NCBI RefSeq assembly: GCF_001557325.1
Contig: NZ_LSJS01000214.1
Span: 1-61,112 of the forward strand
Length of the DNA: 61,112 nucleotides
Reading direction: 5' to 3'
Source of the DNA: Erythrobacter donghaensis
GTDB lineage: Bacteria; Pseudomonadota; Alphaproteobacteria; Sphingomonadales; Sphingomonadaceae
Of this stretch, positions 9,201 to 17,266 are shown in pieces (within the stretch, counting starts at the first letter, position 1; each line of letters starts with the position of its first letter). A program made the translations under genes and the position numbers. The notes below the pieces were generated by a model, which worked only from the letters and a program-made list of their open reading frames with translations, did not search any database and was not told the DNA's origin.

Positions 9201-9616
9201 AAGTCCTCCTTGGTCACCTGCCGCTTGTCGCTGCCGTCGGCGTTCATCACCCAGATATTGTCCCCGCCGCCGCGATCGCTGGTGAAGGCGATCCGCGTGC
9301 CATCTGGCGAGAAGCGCGGCTGCACGTCCCACGACAGGCCTTCGCTGATCCGCTTGGGCGTCCCGCCCTCGATGGGGAGGGTGTAGATGTCGCCGAGCAG
9401 GGTGAAGGCGATGGTCTTGCCGTCGGGCGCGACGTCGACATCCATCCAGGTGCCTTCGTCGGTGTTGATCGGCACCTGCTTGATCGTGGCGCCCTTGGGG
9501 GCCTCGACGTTCCACTTCTCCTCGGCCTTGGCGTCCTTCTTGGGGGCTGCGCTGGCGGCGACGGGTGCGGAAAGGCAGGCGGCCCCGGCAAGCAGGGCGG
9601 CGGCGAGATAACGCAT
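6293..9616 (-). CDS. TolB-like beta-propeller / amidohydrolase fusion protein, secreted
   Basis: A protein of 1107 residues with a clear signal peptide (cleavage near ASAAPKK, residue ~24). Residues ~35-640 contain repeated propeller blades of the TolB/PD40 type (SPDGTRIAFTSDRGGGDNIW, SPDGRFIAA, SPDGKEIAFVRR, SPDGTMIAFEKR). From about residue 660 an amidohydrolase-superfamily domain starts (TVIHGARILTM), with the metal-ligand motif PGLVDAHAHGAYG near residue 735 and a final GSIEAGKLADLVILSDDP. Such fusions are common in Xanthomonadales and Sphingomonadales and are annotated as imidazolonepropionase-like hydrolases; substrate is unknown, probably a peptide or cyclic amide in the periplasm. It is monocistronic and convergent with fliA. 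Confidence 0.87.
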   Translation of the reverse strand: MRYLAAALLAGAACLSAPVAASAAPKKDAKAEEKWNVEAPKGATIKQVPINTDEGTWMDVDVAPDGKTIAFTLLGDIYTLPIEGGTPKRISEGLSWDVQPRFSPDGTRIAFTSDRGGGDNIWVMNADGSDKRQVTKEDFRLLNQPAWSPDGRFIAAKKHYTTERSAGTGEVWLYHVSGGGGVQVVERANERLQKELGEPVFAPDGSAIYYTRNTTPGPIFEYAQDSQAGIFAIERHDLATGEVTTAVSGYGGAVRPAPSPDGKEIAFVRRDKDQTQLWVKDIASGRERMIYGKLDLDVQETWAVTGVYPNMDWLPDSSAIVFWAGGKLNRVGRDGSGHAVIPFRVNDTRGVADAPHPVIAVAPDSFTTTMPRFATLSPDGSRVVFESLGRLYNKSAKGKDAPAPLTGDSADVLEAFPAFSRDGQSLAYVRWSDATLGEIVIADAQGQNRRVLTGPGHYGNLAFSPDGTMIAFEKREGGYLTSPDFSESPGIYVMPVAGGEATLVTREGANPQWGAANDRLFMVARDSGKLALISTDLAGEAKRTHAKGDLANDLRIAPDGRTIAFRQNYEVFAMPLVPGGKPVDVSEKGGALPVTKVSTGGADYLGWANGGETLFWSIGPSLQSANVPALFAAAPKAESDKTPAFTPPTTGIPLGVTVQKAKPTGTTVIHGARILTMKAGLAAGDAGVIEDGVIVIEGDRITSVSEGSIAAMTFPEGTRFVDASGKTIMPGLVDAHAHGAYGVGDLIPQQNWSLLQDLAMGVTTVHNPSSQASTVFAAAERQKAGLTLGPRIFSTGEIIYGAKAPDVYARIDSYEDALAHVRRIKAQGGISVKNYNQPRREQRQMVVRAAAAENMLVVAEGGSLFGMDMNIAADGNSTLEHNVPVDVFYEDVLQFYSQSGTNYTPTLVVTYGGLAGDPYWRQATNVWENPLMVHTPPKMLLAETARRTKAPEWAFVDDNNAREARKLARRGVKVSIGAHGQQAGIGAHWELWSFVRGGMSPVEALKAGTITSAQSLGMAKDIGSIEAGKLADLVILSDDPSADIANSDNIEKVMLGGRLYDAKTMNEVGTGDAKRRPYFWEGEGAMGAAGSSRTTSEGRGHADGDAG

Positions 9617-9719
9617 GGAAAGTCTCCCTCTGTCGGCGCGGGAGACTAGCGGGGCGGGGGGATAAGGAAAGTGGTCACAAATGTCGTTGGTCGATCATGG
9701 ACGCAACTTTGCCCGAGGA

Positions 9720-11006
9720 TCACCCGTACATCCCCCGCTTCGGCCCGAGATAGCCGAACAGGTAGGCCCCCACCTTGCGCATCTGGATCTCCTCGGACCC
9801 TTCCGTGATGCGATACCGGCGGTGGTGGCGGTAAATGTGCTCGAACGGCTTGTGGCGTGAATAGCCGATGCCGCCGTGGACCTGCATCGCGCGGTCCGCC
9901 GCCTCGCACACCAGCCGGTTCGCCCAGTAATTGCACATCGAGACCTTGTCCGAGATCGTCCGCTCGATCTCTTCGTGGGGCATGTTGTCCATCTCCCACG
10001 CGGTCTTGAAGATCAGGAGGCGCAGCATCTCGGCCTGCGTCGCCAGCTCCACCAGCGGGAACTGGATTGCCTGGTTGCGCGCCAGCTCTTCGCCGAAGGG
10101 CTTGCGCTCCCGGGCATATTTGACGCTCTCGTCGATGCAGTAGAGCGCCGCGCCGCAGCTTGAGGCCGCCTGGCGGATGCGGTTCTGGTGGACGAAGCTC
10201 TGCGCCAGCGCCAGCCCTCGGCCCTCGACGCCGAGGATCGCGCTGTCGGGCACCCAGACGTTGGTGACGCTGAGGCGCGGGTGGTCGGTGGGCATGTTGA
10301 AGGTCCACAGCCACTCCTCGATCTGGAGGCCCGGCGTGGGATTGGGGACGAGGAAGCAGGTGATCCCGCTCGCGTCCCCCGCCTTGCCGGCGGTGCGCGC
10401 GAACATCGCGCAGTGGGTGGCGGTGTGCATCCCGGTGATCCACATCTTCTCGCCGTTGATGAGCCAGCCGTCGACCCCGTCACGGGTCTCGCGGACGGCG
10501 ACCGTCTCCATGTGCGTGGCGTCTGAGCCGTGGTGCGGCTCGGTGAGCCCGAAGGCGACGCGCCGCGTGCGCTCGAACCCGCCGAGGATGAATTCCTGTT
10601 TCTGCTCCTCGGTGCCCCACTGGTCGAACATGGCGACGAAGGGGAAGTTGCCGACGATCGAGTGTTCGTTCTGGAGATCATTGTGCAGGCCGAGGCCAGC
10701 CCGCGCAAAATGCTCGCGGATCACCGCCATCCAGAGGTTGCTGCCGTCCTTGCCGCCATAACGCTTGGGCGCGGAGAAGCGCCAATGGCCCGCCTTGTCG
10801 GCGCGGCGGGTGGCTTCCTTGAGCAGTTCCTCCCACTCGTGCCGGGGCAGCCCGCCGCGCTCCCAATCGGTGCGCGCGTGTTCGCGGCGGTGGTCGAAGA
10901 AGCGGATGTTGTCGTCCTGCTGTTCCAGCGGCTTGATCTCGGCGGCGATGAAGGCGTCGAGTTCGGCGAGATAGGCTTGAAGGTCGGCGGGGATGGCGAA
11001 GTCCAT
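9720..11006 (-). CDS. Acyl-CoA dehydrogenase family protein
   Basis: A 428-residue flavoprotein starting at the ATG at 11006 (MDFAIPADLQAYLAELDAF); an upstream in-frame extension has no coding character. It has the family layout: an N-terminal helical domain, a middle beta domain with the FAD/substrate segment AFGLTEPHHGSDATHMET and WLINGEKMWITG, and a C-terminal helical domain ending with MQVHGGIGYSRHKPFEHIYRHHRRYRI (quoted in part). It oxidises an acyl-CoA to the enoyl-CoA and passes electrons to ETF. The APH-like gene ends 4 bases before this start and an aldehyde dehydrogenase gene precedes that, which suggests one catabolic operon. The exact acyl chain cannot be told. Confidence 0.92.
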   Translation of the reverse strand: MDFAIPADLQAYLAELDAFIAAEIKPLEQQDDNIRFFDHRREHARTDWERGGLPRHEWEELLKEATRRADKAGHWRFSAPKRYGGKDGSNLWMAVIREHFARAGLGLHNDLQNEHSIVGNFPFVAMFDQWGTEEQKQEFILGGFERTRRVAFGLTEPHHGSDATHMETVAVRETRDGVDGWLINGEKMWITGMHTATHCAMFARTAGKAGDASGITCFLVPNPTPGLQIEEWLWTFNMPTDHPRLSVTNVWVPDSAILGVEGRGLALAQSFVHQNRIRQAASSCGAALYCIDESVKYARERKPFGEELARNQAIQFPLVELATQAEMLRLLIFKTAWEMDNMPHEEIERTISDKVSMCNYWANRLVCEAADRAMQVHGGIGYSRHKPFEHIYRHHRRYRITEGSEEIQMRKVGAYLFGYLGPKRGMYG

Positions 11007-11010
11007 GGGG

Positions 11011-12357
11011 TTATTCCTCTCCGGTCCACTTCTTGCGCGCCGCTTGAAGCGCGGGATATTTGGGCACGTCCTGCATGATCGTTGCCAGGATCGCCTCGCG
11101 CAATTGTGCCAGCAGGCCGGGCTCCGCGAGGCTTCCCGCGCCCGACAGGAGGCGTGCGGCGAGCGGCGCGTTCTCGAATGCCGGGATAGCCGCCGCATTG
11201 TAGCGCGAAATCATCCCGAGCGCGTTGCGGGCGACAGCATACTGAAAGCGGTCGTGCCCGTCGAACCGGTCCTTTACCGTGCCCAGCCATTCGTAAATCG
11301 CGATCGCCAGCTCGCCGTCATTGGCCTCGCCTTGCGGCGCGGGCGGCTGCGGCACCGCGACCAGCCGCACCCGCTCCGCCTCCGGCGCATCCTCCTCCAG
11401 CAGCAGCAGCAGATCGAGTTCCTGCTCGCTGGTGCGGCGCGAGATCACCACGCGTTCGAGCATCCGGTCCGCGCCCGAGCGCCATTGCGCCGCCATCTTG
11501 AGGCAGCCGAGCGCCCACCATACGGTGCGGTAGATCGTCCAGAAGCGGAAGCGCGCCGGATCGATGGTAACCCCCGCCTCGGCCTCGTAGGCGGCGATGT
11601 AGTCTTCGATTGCTCCCAGCCCCAACGCCGGGCGGTCGTAGCGGGCAAAGCGCCACACCGCCATGCAGCCAAAGGCGAGGTCTTCGTGGCGGTCGCCGAA
11701 ATGGGCGATTTCCCAGTCGAGCACGCCAGTCAGGCGAGAGCCCTCGACCAGCAGATTGCCCATGCGGTAATCGCCGTGGTTGAGGACGGGCTCGACCTCA
11801 GGCGGGCAATTGTCCTCCAGCCACTTGAGCCCGAGCGCGATGATCGGGCGGTCGCCGCCCGCCTCCATGAACTGCGCTTTGAGGTCCGCGATGGCCGCGC
11901 GGTAGTCCATCACCGGCACGCCCTTGGGCACATCGCCGGGTCGCAGGCGGTGGATGCGCGCCAAGTCGCGAGCGATGCCACGCAGCAACCCGTCGGGATC
12001 GTCGCAGCCCAGAATGACCTTGGGATCAGCCGTCCCCGGCAGCGCGCGCATCACGAAGCCCGAGCCGAGCCCGTCGCCCTCCTCCAGCACCGCCACCACC
12101 TCCGGCGCGGTCACGCCCCTGGCGCGGGCCGCCTCGATCAGCGCCGCCTCAACGCCATGCCCGTAAGGCCGCCCCTCCATGAAGGCGAGGCTCGGGGCGC
12201 GGCGCAACACGTAGTCGGAGCCGCCAGCGGAAAAGCGCCAGCTCTCCATCACCGCCCCGCCCGTCAGGCGCTGCGGCGCCAATGACAAAGCGCCGAGGCC
12301 GACGCGGGCACACACCCGCGCCAGCCCGGCGCTCAGTTCTTCAGCCGTCACCGCCAC
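11011..12357 (-). CDS. APH-family phosphotransferase-like protein with a C-terminal DUF6285-type domain
   Basis: A 448-residue protein. The first ~330 residues form an aminoglycoside-phosphotransferase/choline-kinase fold: VLNHGDYRMGNLLVEGSRLTGVLDWE contains the catalytic HGD..xxN and the metal-binding DWE. The C-terminal ~110 residues (from GELAIAIYEWLGTVKDRFDGHDRFQYAVARNALGMI, quoted in part) look like DUF6285, often found fused to or beside this kinase type. In many bacteria and in eukaryotic ACAD10/11 the kinase pairs with an acyl-CoA dehydrogenase and phosphorylates 4-hydroxy acyl-CoAs before dehydration. The direct neighbour is an acyl-CoA dehydrogenase, so that role is the best inference rather than antibiotic resistance. 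Confidence 0.85.
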   Translation of the reverse strand: MAVTAEELSAGLARVCARVGLGALSLAPQRLTGGAVMESWRFSAGGSDYVLRRAPSLAFMEGRPYGHGVEAALIEAARARGVTAPEVVAVLEEGDGLGSGFVMRALPGTADPKVILGCDDPDGLLRGIARDLARIHRLRPGDVPKGVPVMDYRAAIADLKAQFMEAGGDRPIIALGLKWLEDNCPPEVEPVLNHGDYRMGNLLVEGSRLTGVLDWEIAHFGDRHEDLAFGCMAVWRFARYDRPALGLGAIEDYIAAYEAEAGVTIDPARFRFWTIYRTVWWALGCLKMAAQWRSGADRMLERVVISRRTSEQELDLLLLLEEDAPEAERVRLVAVPQPPAPQGEANDGELAIAIYEWLGTVKDRFDGHDRFQYAVARNALGMISRYNAAAIPAFENAPLAARLLSGAGSLAEPGLLAQLREAILATIMQDVPKYPALQAARKKWTGEE

Positions 12358-12361
12358 CGGA

Positions 12362-13789
12362 TCAGGCGGGAACCTTGTCCTTCTTGACGGTGATCACCTG
12401 CGCGTAGGTGAACTCCTTGAGGCCTTCCTTGCCGTATTCGGCACCGAAGCCCGACTGCTTGTGCCCGCCAAACGGCGCGAAGGGCGAGAGGTGGAGGTAT
12501 TCGTTGACCCACACCGTGCCGGTTTCGAGCTGCTCGGCGATCTCGACGCCCTTGTCCGGGTTGCCGGTCCACACCGCGCCGGCGAGGCCGTATTCCGAGT
12601 TGTTGGCGCGCGCGATGACTTCCTCTTCGGTCGAGAACTTCATCAGCGGCATCACCGGGCCGAACTGCTCTTCCGCCACGATCCGTGCGTCTTCGGGCGG
12701 GTTGTCGAGGATGGTCAGCGGGACGAAGTAGCCGGTGCCGCTCGGATCGACGTTCCCGCCGAGCAGGAACTTGTAGCCGTTCGACTTCGCATCCTCGATC
12801 AGCTCGAGCACGCGGTCATACTGCTTCTTGTTCTGGATCGGACCGACCCCGGTGCCCTGCTGGCTGCCGTCGCCGACCTTCACCGTCTTGGCATATTCGA
12901 CGATCGCGGCGCTGAGTTCGTCGTAGATATCCTCATGGATATAGACGCGCTTGGCCGCGACGCAGATCTGGCCTGCATTGGAGAAGCTCGACCAGAACAG
13001 CTGCTCGGCGACCTTCTTGGGATCGGCATCGGGGAGCACGATCGAGGCGTCATTGCCGCCCAGTTCGAGCGTGATGCGCTTCAAGTCGGCGCTCGCGCCT
13101 TCCATGATCTTCTTGCCCGTCGCGGTCGAGCCGGTGAAGGTGATCTTGTCGATATCGGGGTGGCTGGTCATCAGCGGGCCGAGGTCGTCCTCGCCGGTGA
13201 TGATGTTGACGACGCCCGGCGGCACCTTGTCGGCGATCAGCTCGGCGATGCGCAGGGTGGTCAGCGGGGTGAAGGGCGAGGGCTTCAAGACGATGGTGCA
13301 GCCCGAGAGCATGGCGGGCGCGATCTTCTGCATCGCCATCATCACCGGAAAGTTCCACGGCACGATCCCCGCGACCACCCCCACCGGCACGCGGCGGGTG
13401 CGGGAGAGGCGGGTGTCGGAGTCCTCGTTGATCTCGTCATCGAGGCTCAGGGTGGACTGCGCCGCGCTCATCGCCGCGGCACCGTAGATTTCCCCCTTGG
13501 CCTGATCGTGAGGCTTGCCCTGCTCGCTGGTCAGCAGGCGGTAGAGTTCCTCGGCATTGGCCTTGATCGCGCCCGAGATCGCCATGATCGCGGCGCGGCG
13601 TTCCTCGATGGGGGTGTTCTTCCAGGTCTTGAACGCGGCGCGCGCGGCGGCGACGGCGCGGTCGAGCTCGGGCTTGCCGCAGGCCGGCACCTGGCCGATG
13701 ACCTGCTCGTTGGCGGGGTTCACCACGTCGAGCCAGCGGTCGGTCGCGACCATCTCGCCGCCGATAAGGTTCTTGTACTGGGTGACCAT
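12362..13789 (-). CDS. NAD(P)-dependent aldehyde dehydrogenase
   Basis: A 475-residue protein starting at the ATG at 13789. It carries the Rossmann and catalytic motifs of the ALDH superfamily: PWNFPVMMAMQKIAPAM, FTGSTATGKKIM, the general-base segment TLELGGNDASIV and the catalytic Cys in FSNAGQICVAAKR. It oxidises an aldehyde to the acid; the family resemblance is to broad-range succinate-semialdehyde/betaine-aldehyde types. It ends 4 bases before the phosphotransferase-like gene, and so is the first gene of a three-gene fatty or hydroxy-acid catabolic operon. Substrate is not determined by sequence. Confidence 0.92.
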   Translation of the reverse strand: MVTQYKNLIGGEMVATDRWLDVVNPANEQVIGQVPACGKPELDRAVAAARAAFKTWKNTPIEERRAAIMAISGAIKANAEELYRLLTSEQGKPHDQAKGEIYGAAAMSAAQSTLSLDDEINEDSDTRLSRTRRVPVGVVAGIVPWNFPVMMAMQKIAPAMLSGCTIVLKPSPFTPLTTLRIAELIADKVPPGVVNIITGEDDLGPLMTSHPDIDKITFTGSTATGKKIMEGASADLKRITLELGGNDASIVLPDADPKKVAEQLFWSSFSNAGQICVAAKRVYIHEDIYDELSAAIVEYAKTVKVGDGSQQGTGVGPIQNKKQYDRVLELIEDAKSNGYKFLLGGNVDPSGTGYFVPLTILDNPPEDARIVAEEQFGPVMPLMKFSTEEEVIARANNSEYGLAGAVWTGNPDKGVEIAEQLETGTVWVNEYLHLSPFAPFGGHKQSGFGAEYGKEGLKEFTYAQVITVKKDKVPA

Positions 13790-13975
13790 GTGAATGTCCT
13801 CTCTGCGAATGGGGAGTCGTCTCTCTCTGCCCAAGGTTGGCGCGTTGCATTGAAAAACGCAATCGCTGCTTTGGCGCCACAGGTAGCGCGGCAGAGCGGC
13901 GCGATCACCTGACGATTGCGCTACGCCGCAGCCATTCTATGTGAGGCTCCCGGCTTGACGACGAGAGGACACGAC

Positions 13976-14680
13976 ATGACCACGACCCGCCCCGATCTGG
14001 TGCTTTACGGCAGCCCGCTCTCGCCCTTCCTGAGGAAGGCTGCGGGCGTGTGCCTCACCAAGGGCGTGGCCTACGAGGTCGAGGGCGTGAACGTCTTCGC
14101 CCCGCCCCCCTGGTTCCTCGACATCTCGCCGATGAAGCGCATTCCGGTGCTGCGCGACCGCAGCGTAGCCGAAGAGGGCGTCGCGGGCACAATCCCCGAT
14201 TCCTCGGCGATCTGCGCCTATATCGAGAAGAAGCACCCCTCACCTGCGCTATACCCCGAAGACCCAATGGCCTACGCCGAGGCGCTCTTCATCGAGGAAT
14301 TCGCCGATACCTCGCTCGCCGCGGCAGCCGGCCTCGGCATCTTCCGGCCGATCTTCTTCGCCATGTCCAAGGGCGAGGAACCCGGGCTCGACAAGGCGCG
14401 CGATGCCTGGGCGAACCAGTTGCCGCCGATCTTCGACATTCTGGAAAAGCGCCTCGATGGCCGCGCGTTCTTCGCGGGCGATGCGCTGTCGATCGCCGAC
14501 ATAACCGTCGCCTGCGTGCTGATGCAGATTTCGCTGGTGGCCGAGACCCCGCTCGAGCGCTGGCCGGGCCTCGCAGCGCATTTTGCCGCGATGCAGGCCC
14601 TCCCCGCCATCGCCCAGCCCTATGCGGCGGCGGAAAAGATCGTCCGCAAGGCCTTGCCCACTCCGTTCGACCTGACCTAA
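13976..14680 (+). CDS. Glutathione S-transferase family protein
   Basis: A 234-residue protein from ATG 13976. The N-terminal thioredoxin-like domain starts with LVLYGSPLSPFLRKAAGVCL, where the Ser residues take the usual catalytic position, followed by MKRIPVLRD (cis-Pro of the glutathione site) and DSSAICAYIEKKHP. A helical C-terminal domain includes FFAGDALSIADITVACVL, a GST N-capping box. Cytosolic GSTs conjugate glutathione to electrophiles or act as isomerases. It is divergent from the aldehyde dehydrogenase operon, which suggests a shared detoxification context, though this is only positional. Confidence 0.88.
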   Translation: MTTTRPDLVLYGSPLSPFLRKAAGVCLTKGVAYEVEGVNVFAPPPWFLDISPMKRIPVLRDRSVAEEGVAGTIPDSSAICAYIEKKHPSPALYPEDPMAYAEALFIEEFADTSLAAAAGLGIFRPIFFAMSKGEEPGLDKARDAWANQLPPIFDILEKRLDGRAFFAGDALSIADITVACVLMQISLVAETPLERWPGLAAHFAAMQALPAIAQPYAAAEKIVRKALPTPFDLT

Positions 14681-14713
14681 GGCGCTGAGACGAGTGAGAG
14701 GATAGCGGGGCGC

Positions 14714-15580
14714 ATGGCCAGCGAGTGGTGCATCGGGATCATCGGCGGATCGGGCCTCTATGCCATCGACGGGCTGGAGGACGCGCAGTGGATCGCGATC
14801 GAGACACCGTGGGGCGATCCTTCGGACGAGATCCTGTGCGGGACGATCGGCGGGGTGAAGGTGCGCTTTCTCCCTCGCCACGGGCGCGGGCACCCGATCA
14901 CGCCCACGGAGCTCAACGCCCGCGCCAATATCGACGCCCTGAAGCGCGCCGGGTGCACCGATATCCTCGCGATCAGCGCGGTCGGCTCCCTGCGCGAGGA
15001 GCTCGAGCCCGGGCGCTTCGCCGTGGTCGAGCAGTTCATCGACCGCACCGTGCACCGCCCCAGCACCTTCTTCACCAGCGGCTTCGTCACCCATGTCTCG
15101 ATGGCCGACCCGGTCTGCCCGCGCCTGTCCGACATGGCCGCGCAGGCGGTGGTCGCGGCGCAGGGCAAGGTCGCGGTGGGGGCGACCTATCTCGCGATGG
15201 AGGGCCCGCAATTCTCCACCCGCGCCGAAAGCCGGATGTACCGATCATGGGGCGCGGACGTGATCGGCATGACCGCCATGCCCGAGGCCAAATTGGCGCG
15301 CGAGGCCGAGCTGCCTTACGCGCTGGTCGGCATGGTCACCGATTACGATTGCTGGCGCGAAGGCGATTCGGTCGATGTCGCGCAGGTCGTCCAGCAGATG
15401 CAGGCCAACGGCGCGCTCGCGCGGGCGACGGTCATGAACTTCATCGCCGCCCTGCCCGAAACGCGCGACCCTTCGCCGATCGACACCGCGCTCGATGACG
15501 CCGTGATCACCGCGCCCGACGAGCATGATCCGGCGCTGCTGGCCAAGCTTGACGCGGTCGCCGGGCGCTTGTTCGGCTGA
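14714..15580 (+). CDS. mtnP: S-methyl-5'-thioadenosine phosphorylase
   Basis: A 288-residue protein of the purine nucleoside phosphorylase family. The N-terminal phosphate-binding segment IGIIGGSGLYAIDGLED, RHGRGHPITPTELNARANI and the substrate loop LAMEGPQFSTRAESRMYRSWGADVIGMTAMPEA (quoted in part) match MTA phosphorylase rather than PNP. It splits methylthioadenosine to adenine and methylthioribose-1-phosphate in methionine salvage. It starts 33 bases after the GST gene. The other salvage enzymes are not nearby. Confidence 0.93.
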   Translation: MASEWCIGIIGGSGLYAIDGLEDAQWIAIETPWGDPSDEILCGTIGGVKVRFLPRHGRGHPITPTELNARANIDALKRAGCTDILAISAVGSLREELEPGRFAVVEQFIDRTVHRPSTFFTSGFVTHVSMADPVCPRLSDMAAQAVVAAQGKVAVGATYLAMEGPQFSTRAESRMYRSWGADVIGMTAMPEAKLAREAELPYALVGMVTDYDCWREGDSVDVAQVVQQMQANGALARATVMNFIAALPETRDPSPIDTALDDAVITAPDEHDPALLAKLDAVAGRLFG

Positions 15581-15728
15581 CGCCCGCAGGGCCCCTGCCG
15601 CGTCCGCGCAAGGCAAAGTCCCCGCATACCGACGTCCTCGCATTCGCACGTAGTTCGCCGCAAAGGGTTGCTTGGGCGCGCTGGGCCTAGGGATAGCGGA
15701 TTGCCCGATCAATCCGAAAGTCCCGCCC

Positions 15729-17171
15729 ATGGCGCACCGCCCGCTCAGTGAACGGCTCGAGTTCTACAAGGTCGCAGGCCAGCATCGCGATCACGCGATC
15801 ATCGCCCGCGCCATCCGGCGCAGGATGGATCACGCGCTCGATGCCTTTTACCGGGAACTCAAATCCCGCGACGATCTTGCCAGGATGTTCTCGAGCGACG
15901 CGGCGATGGAGCGGGCGCGCAAGGCCCAGGGGCGCCACTGGCTCGAGGCCTTCGAGCAGGGGATCGACGAGAGGTTCCGCGACCGCGCGGCCCATATCGG
16001 CGAGGTTCATGCCAAGATCGGCCTGCCGCCCAAGTGGTACATGGGCAGCTATGCCCGCATCCTCGACGAACTGATCGAGGAGCTGGTGGCCCCGGGCTGG
16101 CGGCGCTGGCTGCCGTGGAAGCGCGCCGAGGCCCGCCGGGTCGCGACCCTGGTGAAGGTCTCGCTGCTCGACATCGAGATCGCGCTGTCATCCTATTTCT
16201 TCGACAGCAGCAGCAAGATCAACCAGCTCAACGAGGTGCTGGGACATGCGCTCGCGCAGCTGGCCGAGGGCAGGCTCAACATCGCGCCGGTGACCCTCGC
16301 GTCCGACTACGCCCAGGTCGCGCAGGACTTCAATTCCTCGATCGGGTCGCTGCACACCACGATCAGCGCCGTGATCGCCGGGGTGAGCACGATCTCGGCC
16401 GGATCGACCGAGATCCGCTCGGCTTCCGATGACCTTGCCCGGCGGACCGAGGAGCAGGCCGCCAGTCTCGAGGAAACCGCGATCGCGATCGCCCAGGCGA
16501 GCCAGCGGGTCAGCCAGACCAGCCAGACCGCCAGCGCGGCGCGCACCGCGATCCAGGAAGCCAACATCAAGGCCAGCGAGGGCAGCAAGATCGCCTCGGA
16601 GGCGGTGGTCGCGATGGACCAGATCGAAGCCTCGAGCAGCACCATCACCAACATCATCTCGGTGATCGATTCGATCGCCTTCCAGACCAACCTGCTGGCG
16701 CTCAATGCCGGGGTCGAGGCCGCGCGGGCGGGCGAGGCGGGCAAGGGCTTCGCGGTGGTCGCCAGCGAGGTGCGCGCGCTGGCCCAGCGCTGCGCCGAAG
16801 CCGCCGACGAGGTGAAGGGGCTGATCACCGCCAGCAACGGCCAGATCGCGCGCGGGGTCGATCTGGTGAAGCGCAGCGGCGATTCCTTCGCCGCCATCAC
16901 CCACGGCGTCGTCGAACTCTCCGCCGCCATCCAGGCGATCGCCGAGGCGACCGACGAGCAGGCGAGCGGCCTGGTGCAGATCAATCAGACCGTCTCCGAT
17001 CTCGACCGTACCACGCAGCAGAACGCGGCAATGGCCGAGGAGTGCAACGCGGCGGCAAGCTCGCTCGCGCGCGAGGCGGACAATCTGCGCGCGACGGTTT
17101 CGGCCTTCGAGGTGGGCGGGCAGCATGCCATGCTGAGCGCGCCGGGCGAAAGATATGCGCGCGCCGCCTGA
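15729..17171 (+). CDS. Globin-coupled methyl-accepting chemotaxis protein (HemAT-like)
   Basis: A 480-residue protein from ATG 15729 without transmembrane segments. Residues ~1-165 resemble a protoglobin sensor: an Arg/Leu-rich helical bundle with [23 protein letters not shown], whose His is the likely proximal haem ligand. The rest is a cytoplasmic chemoreceptor signalling domain, with the hairpin-tip motif [41 protein letters not shown] (quoted in part). HemAT-type proteins bind O2 through haem and signal to CheA for aerotaxis. Presence in a genome with flagellar genes fits. A few more in-frame residues upstream (from 15672) are unlikely because no ribosome site is visible there. Confidence 0.88.
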   Translation: MAHRPLSERLEFYKVAGQHRDHAIIARAIRRRMDHALDAFYRELKSRDDLARMFSSDAAMERARKAQGRHWLEAFEQGIDERFRDRAAHIGEVHAKIGLPPKWYMGSYARILDELIEELVAPGWRRWLPWKRAEARRVATLVKVSLLDIEIALSSYFFDSSSKINQLNEVLGHALAQLAEGRLNIAPVTLASDYAQVAQDFNSSIGSLHTTISAVIAGVSTISAGSTEIRSASDDLARRTEEQAASLEETAIAIAQASQRVSQTSQTASAARTAIQEANIKASEGSKIASEAVVAMDQIEASSSTITNIISVIDSIAFQTNLLALNAGVEAARAGEAGKGFAVVASEVRALAQRCAEAADEVKGLITASNGQIARGVDLVKRSGDSFAAITHGVVELSAAIQAIAEATDEQASGLVQINQTVSDLDRTTQQNAAMAEECNAAASSLAREADNLRATVSAFEVGGQHAMLSAPGERYARAA

Positions 17172-17210
17172 CCGGCGCCCGGCATCCGCCAGGTGCGGCT
17201 GACGCAAAGA

Positions 17211-17247
17211 AAGGGGCGGGCACCGGATCATCCGGTACCCGCCCCTT
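17211..17247 (-). terminator. Rho-independent terminator of the TonB receptor gene
   Basis: A near-perfect 37-base hairpin: AAGGGGCGGG pairs with CCCGCCCCTT, and ACCGGAT with ATCCGGT, with one mismatch and a 1-base loop. On the minus strand the stem is followed by TTTCTTTGC, a T-rich tail, and it lies 20 bases past the receptor stop. It may also stop readthrough from the chemoreceptor gene on the other strand. Confidence 0.7.
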
Positions 17248-17266
17248 GCTGCGTCAGGCGTCCGCC

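Noticed and set aside
6575..9649. 1024-codon plus-strand reading opposite the amidohydrolase
   Set aside because: Antisense shadow at high GC: rich in Arg, His, Gly and Asp, no family pattern, while the minus strand has clear propeller and amidohydrolase motifs.
11011..12357. Aminoglycoside resistance gene
   Set aside because: The fold is APH-like, but the fused C-terminal domain and the adjacent acyl-CoA and aldehyde dehydrogenases point to fatty or hydroxy acid metabolism, not resistance.
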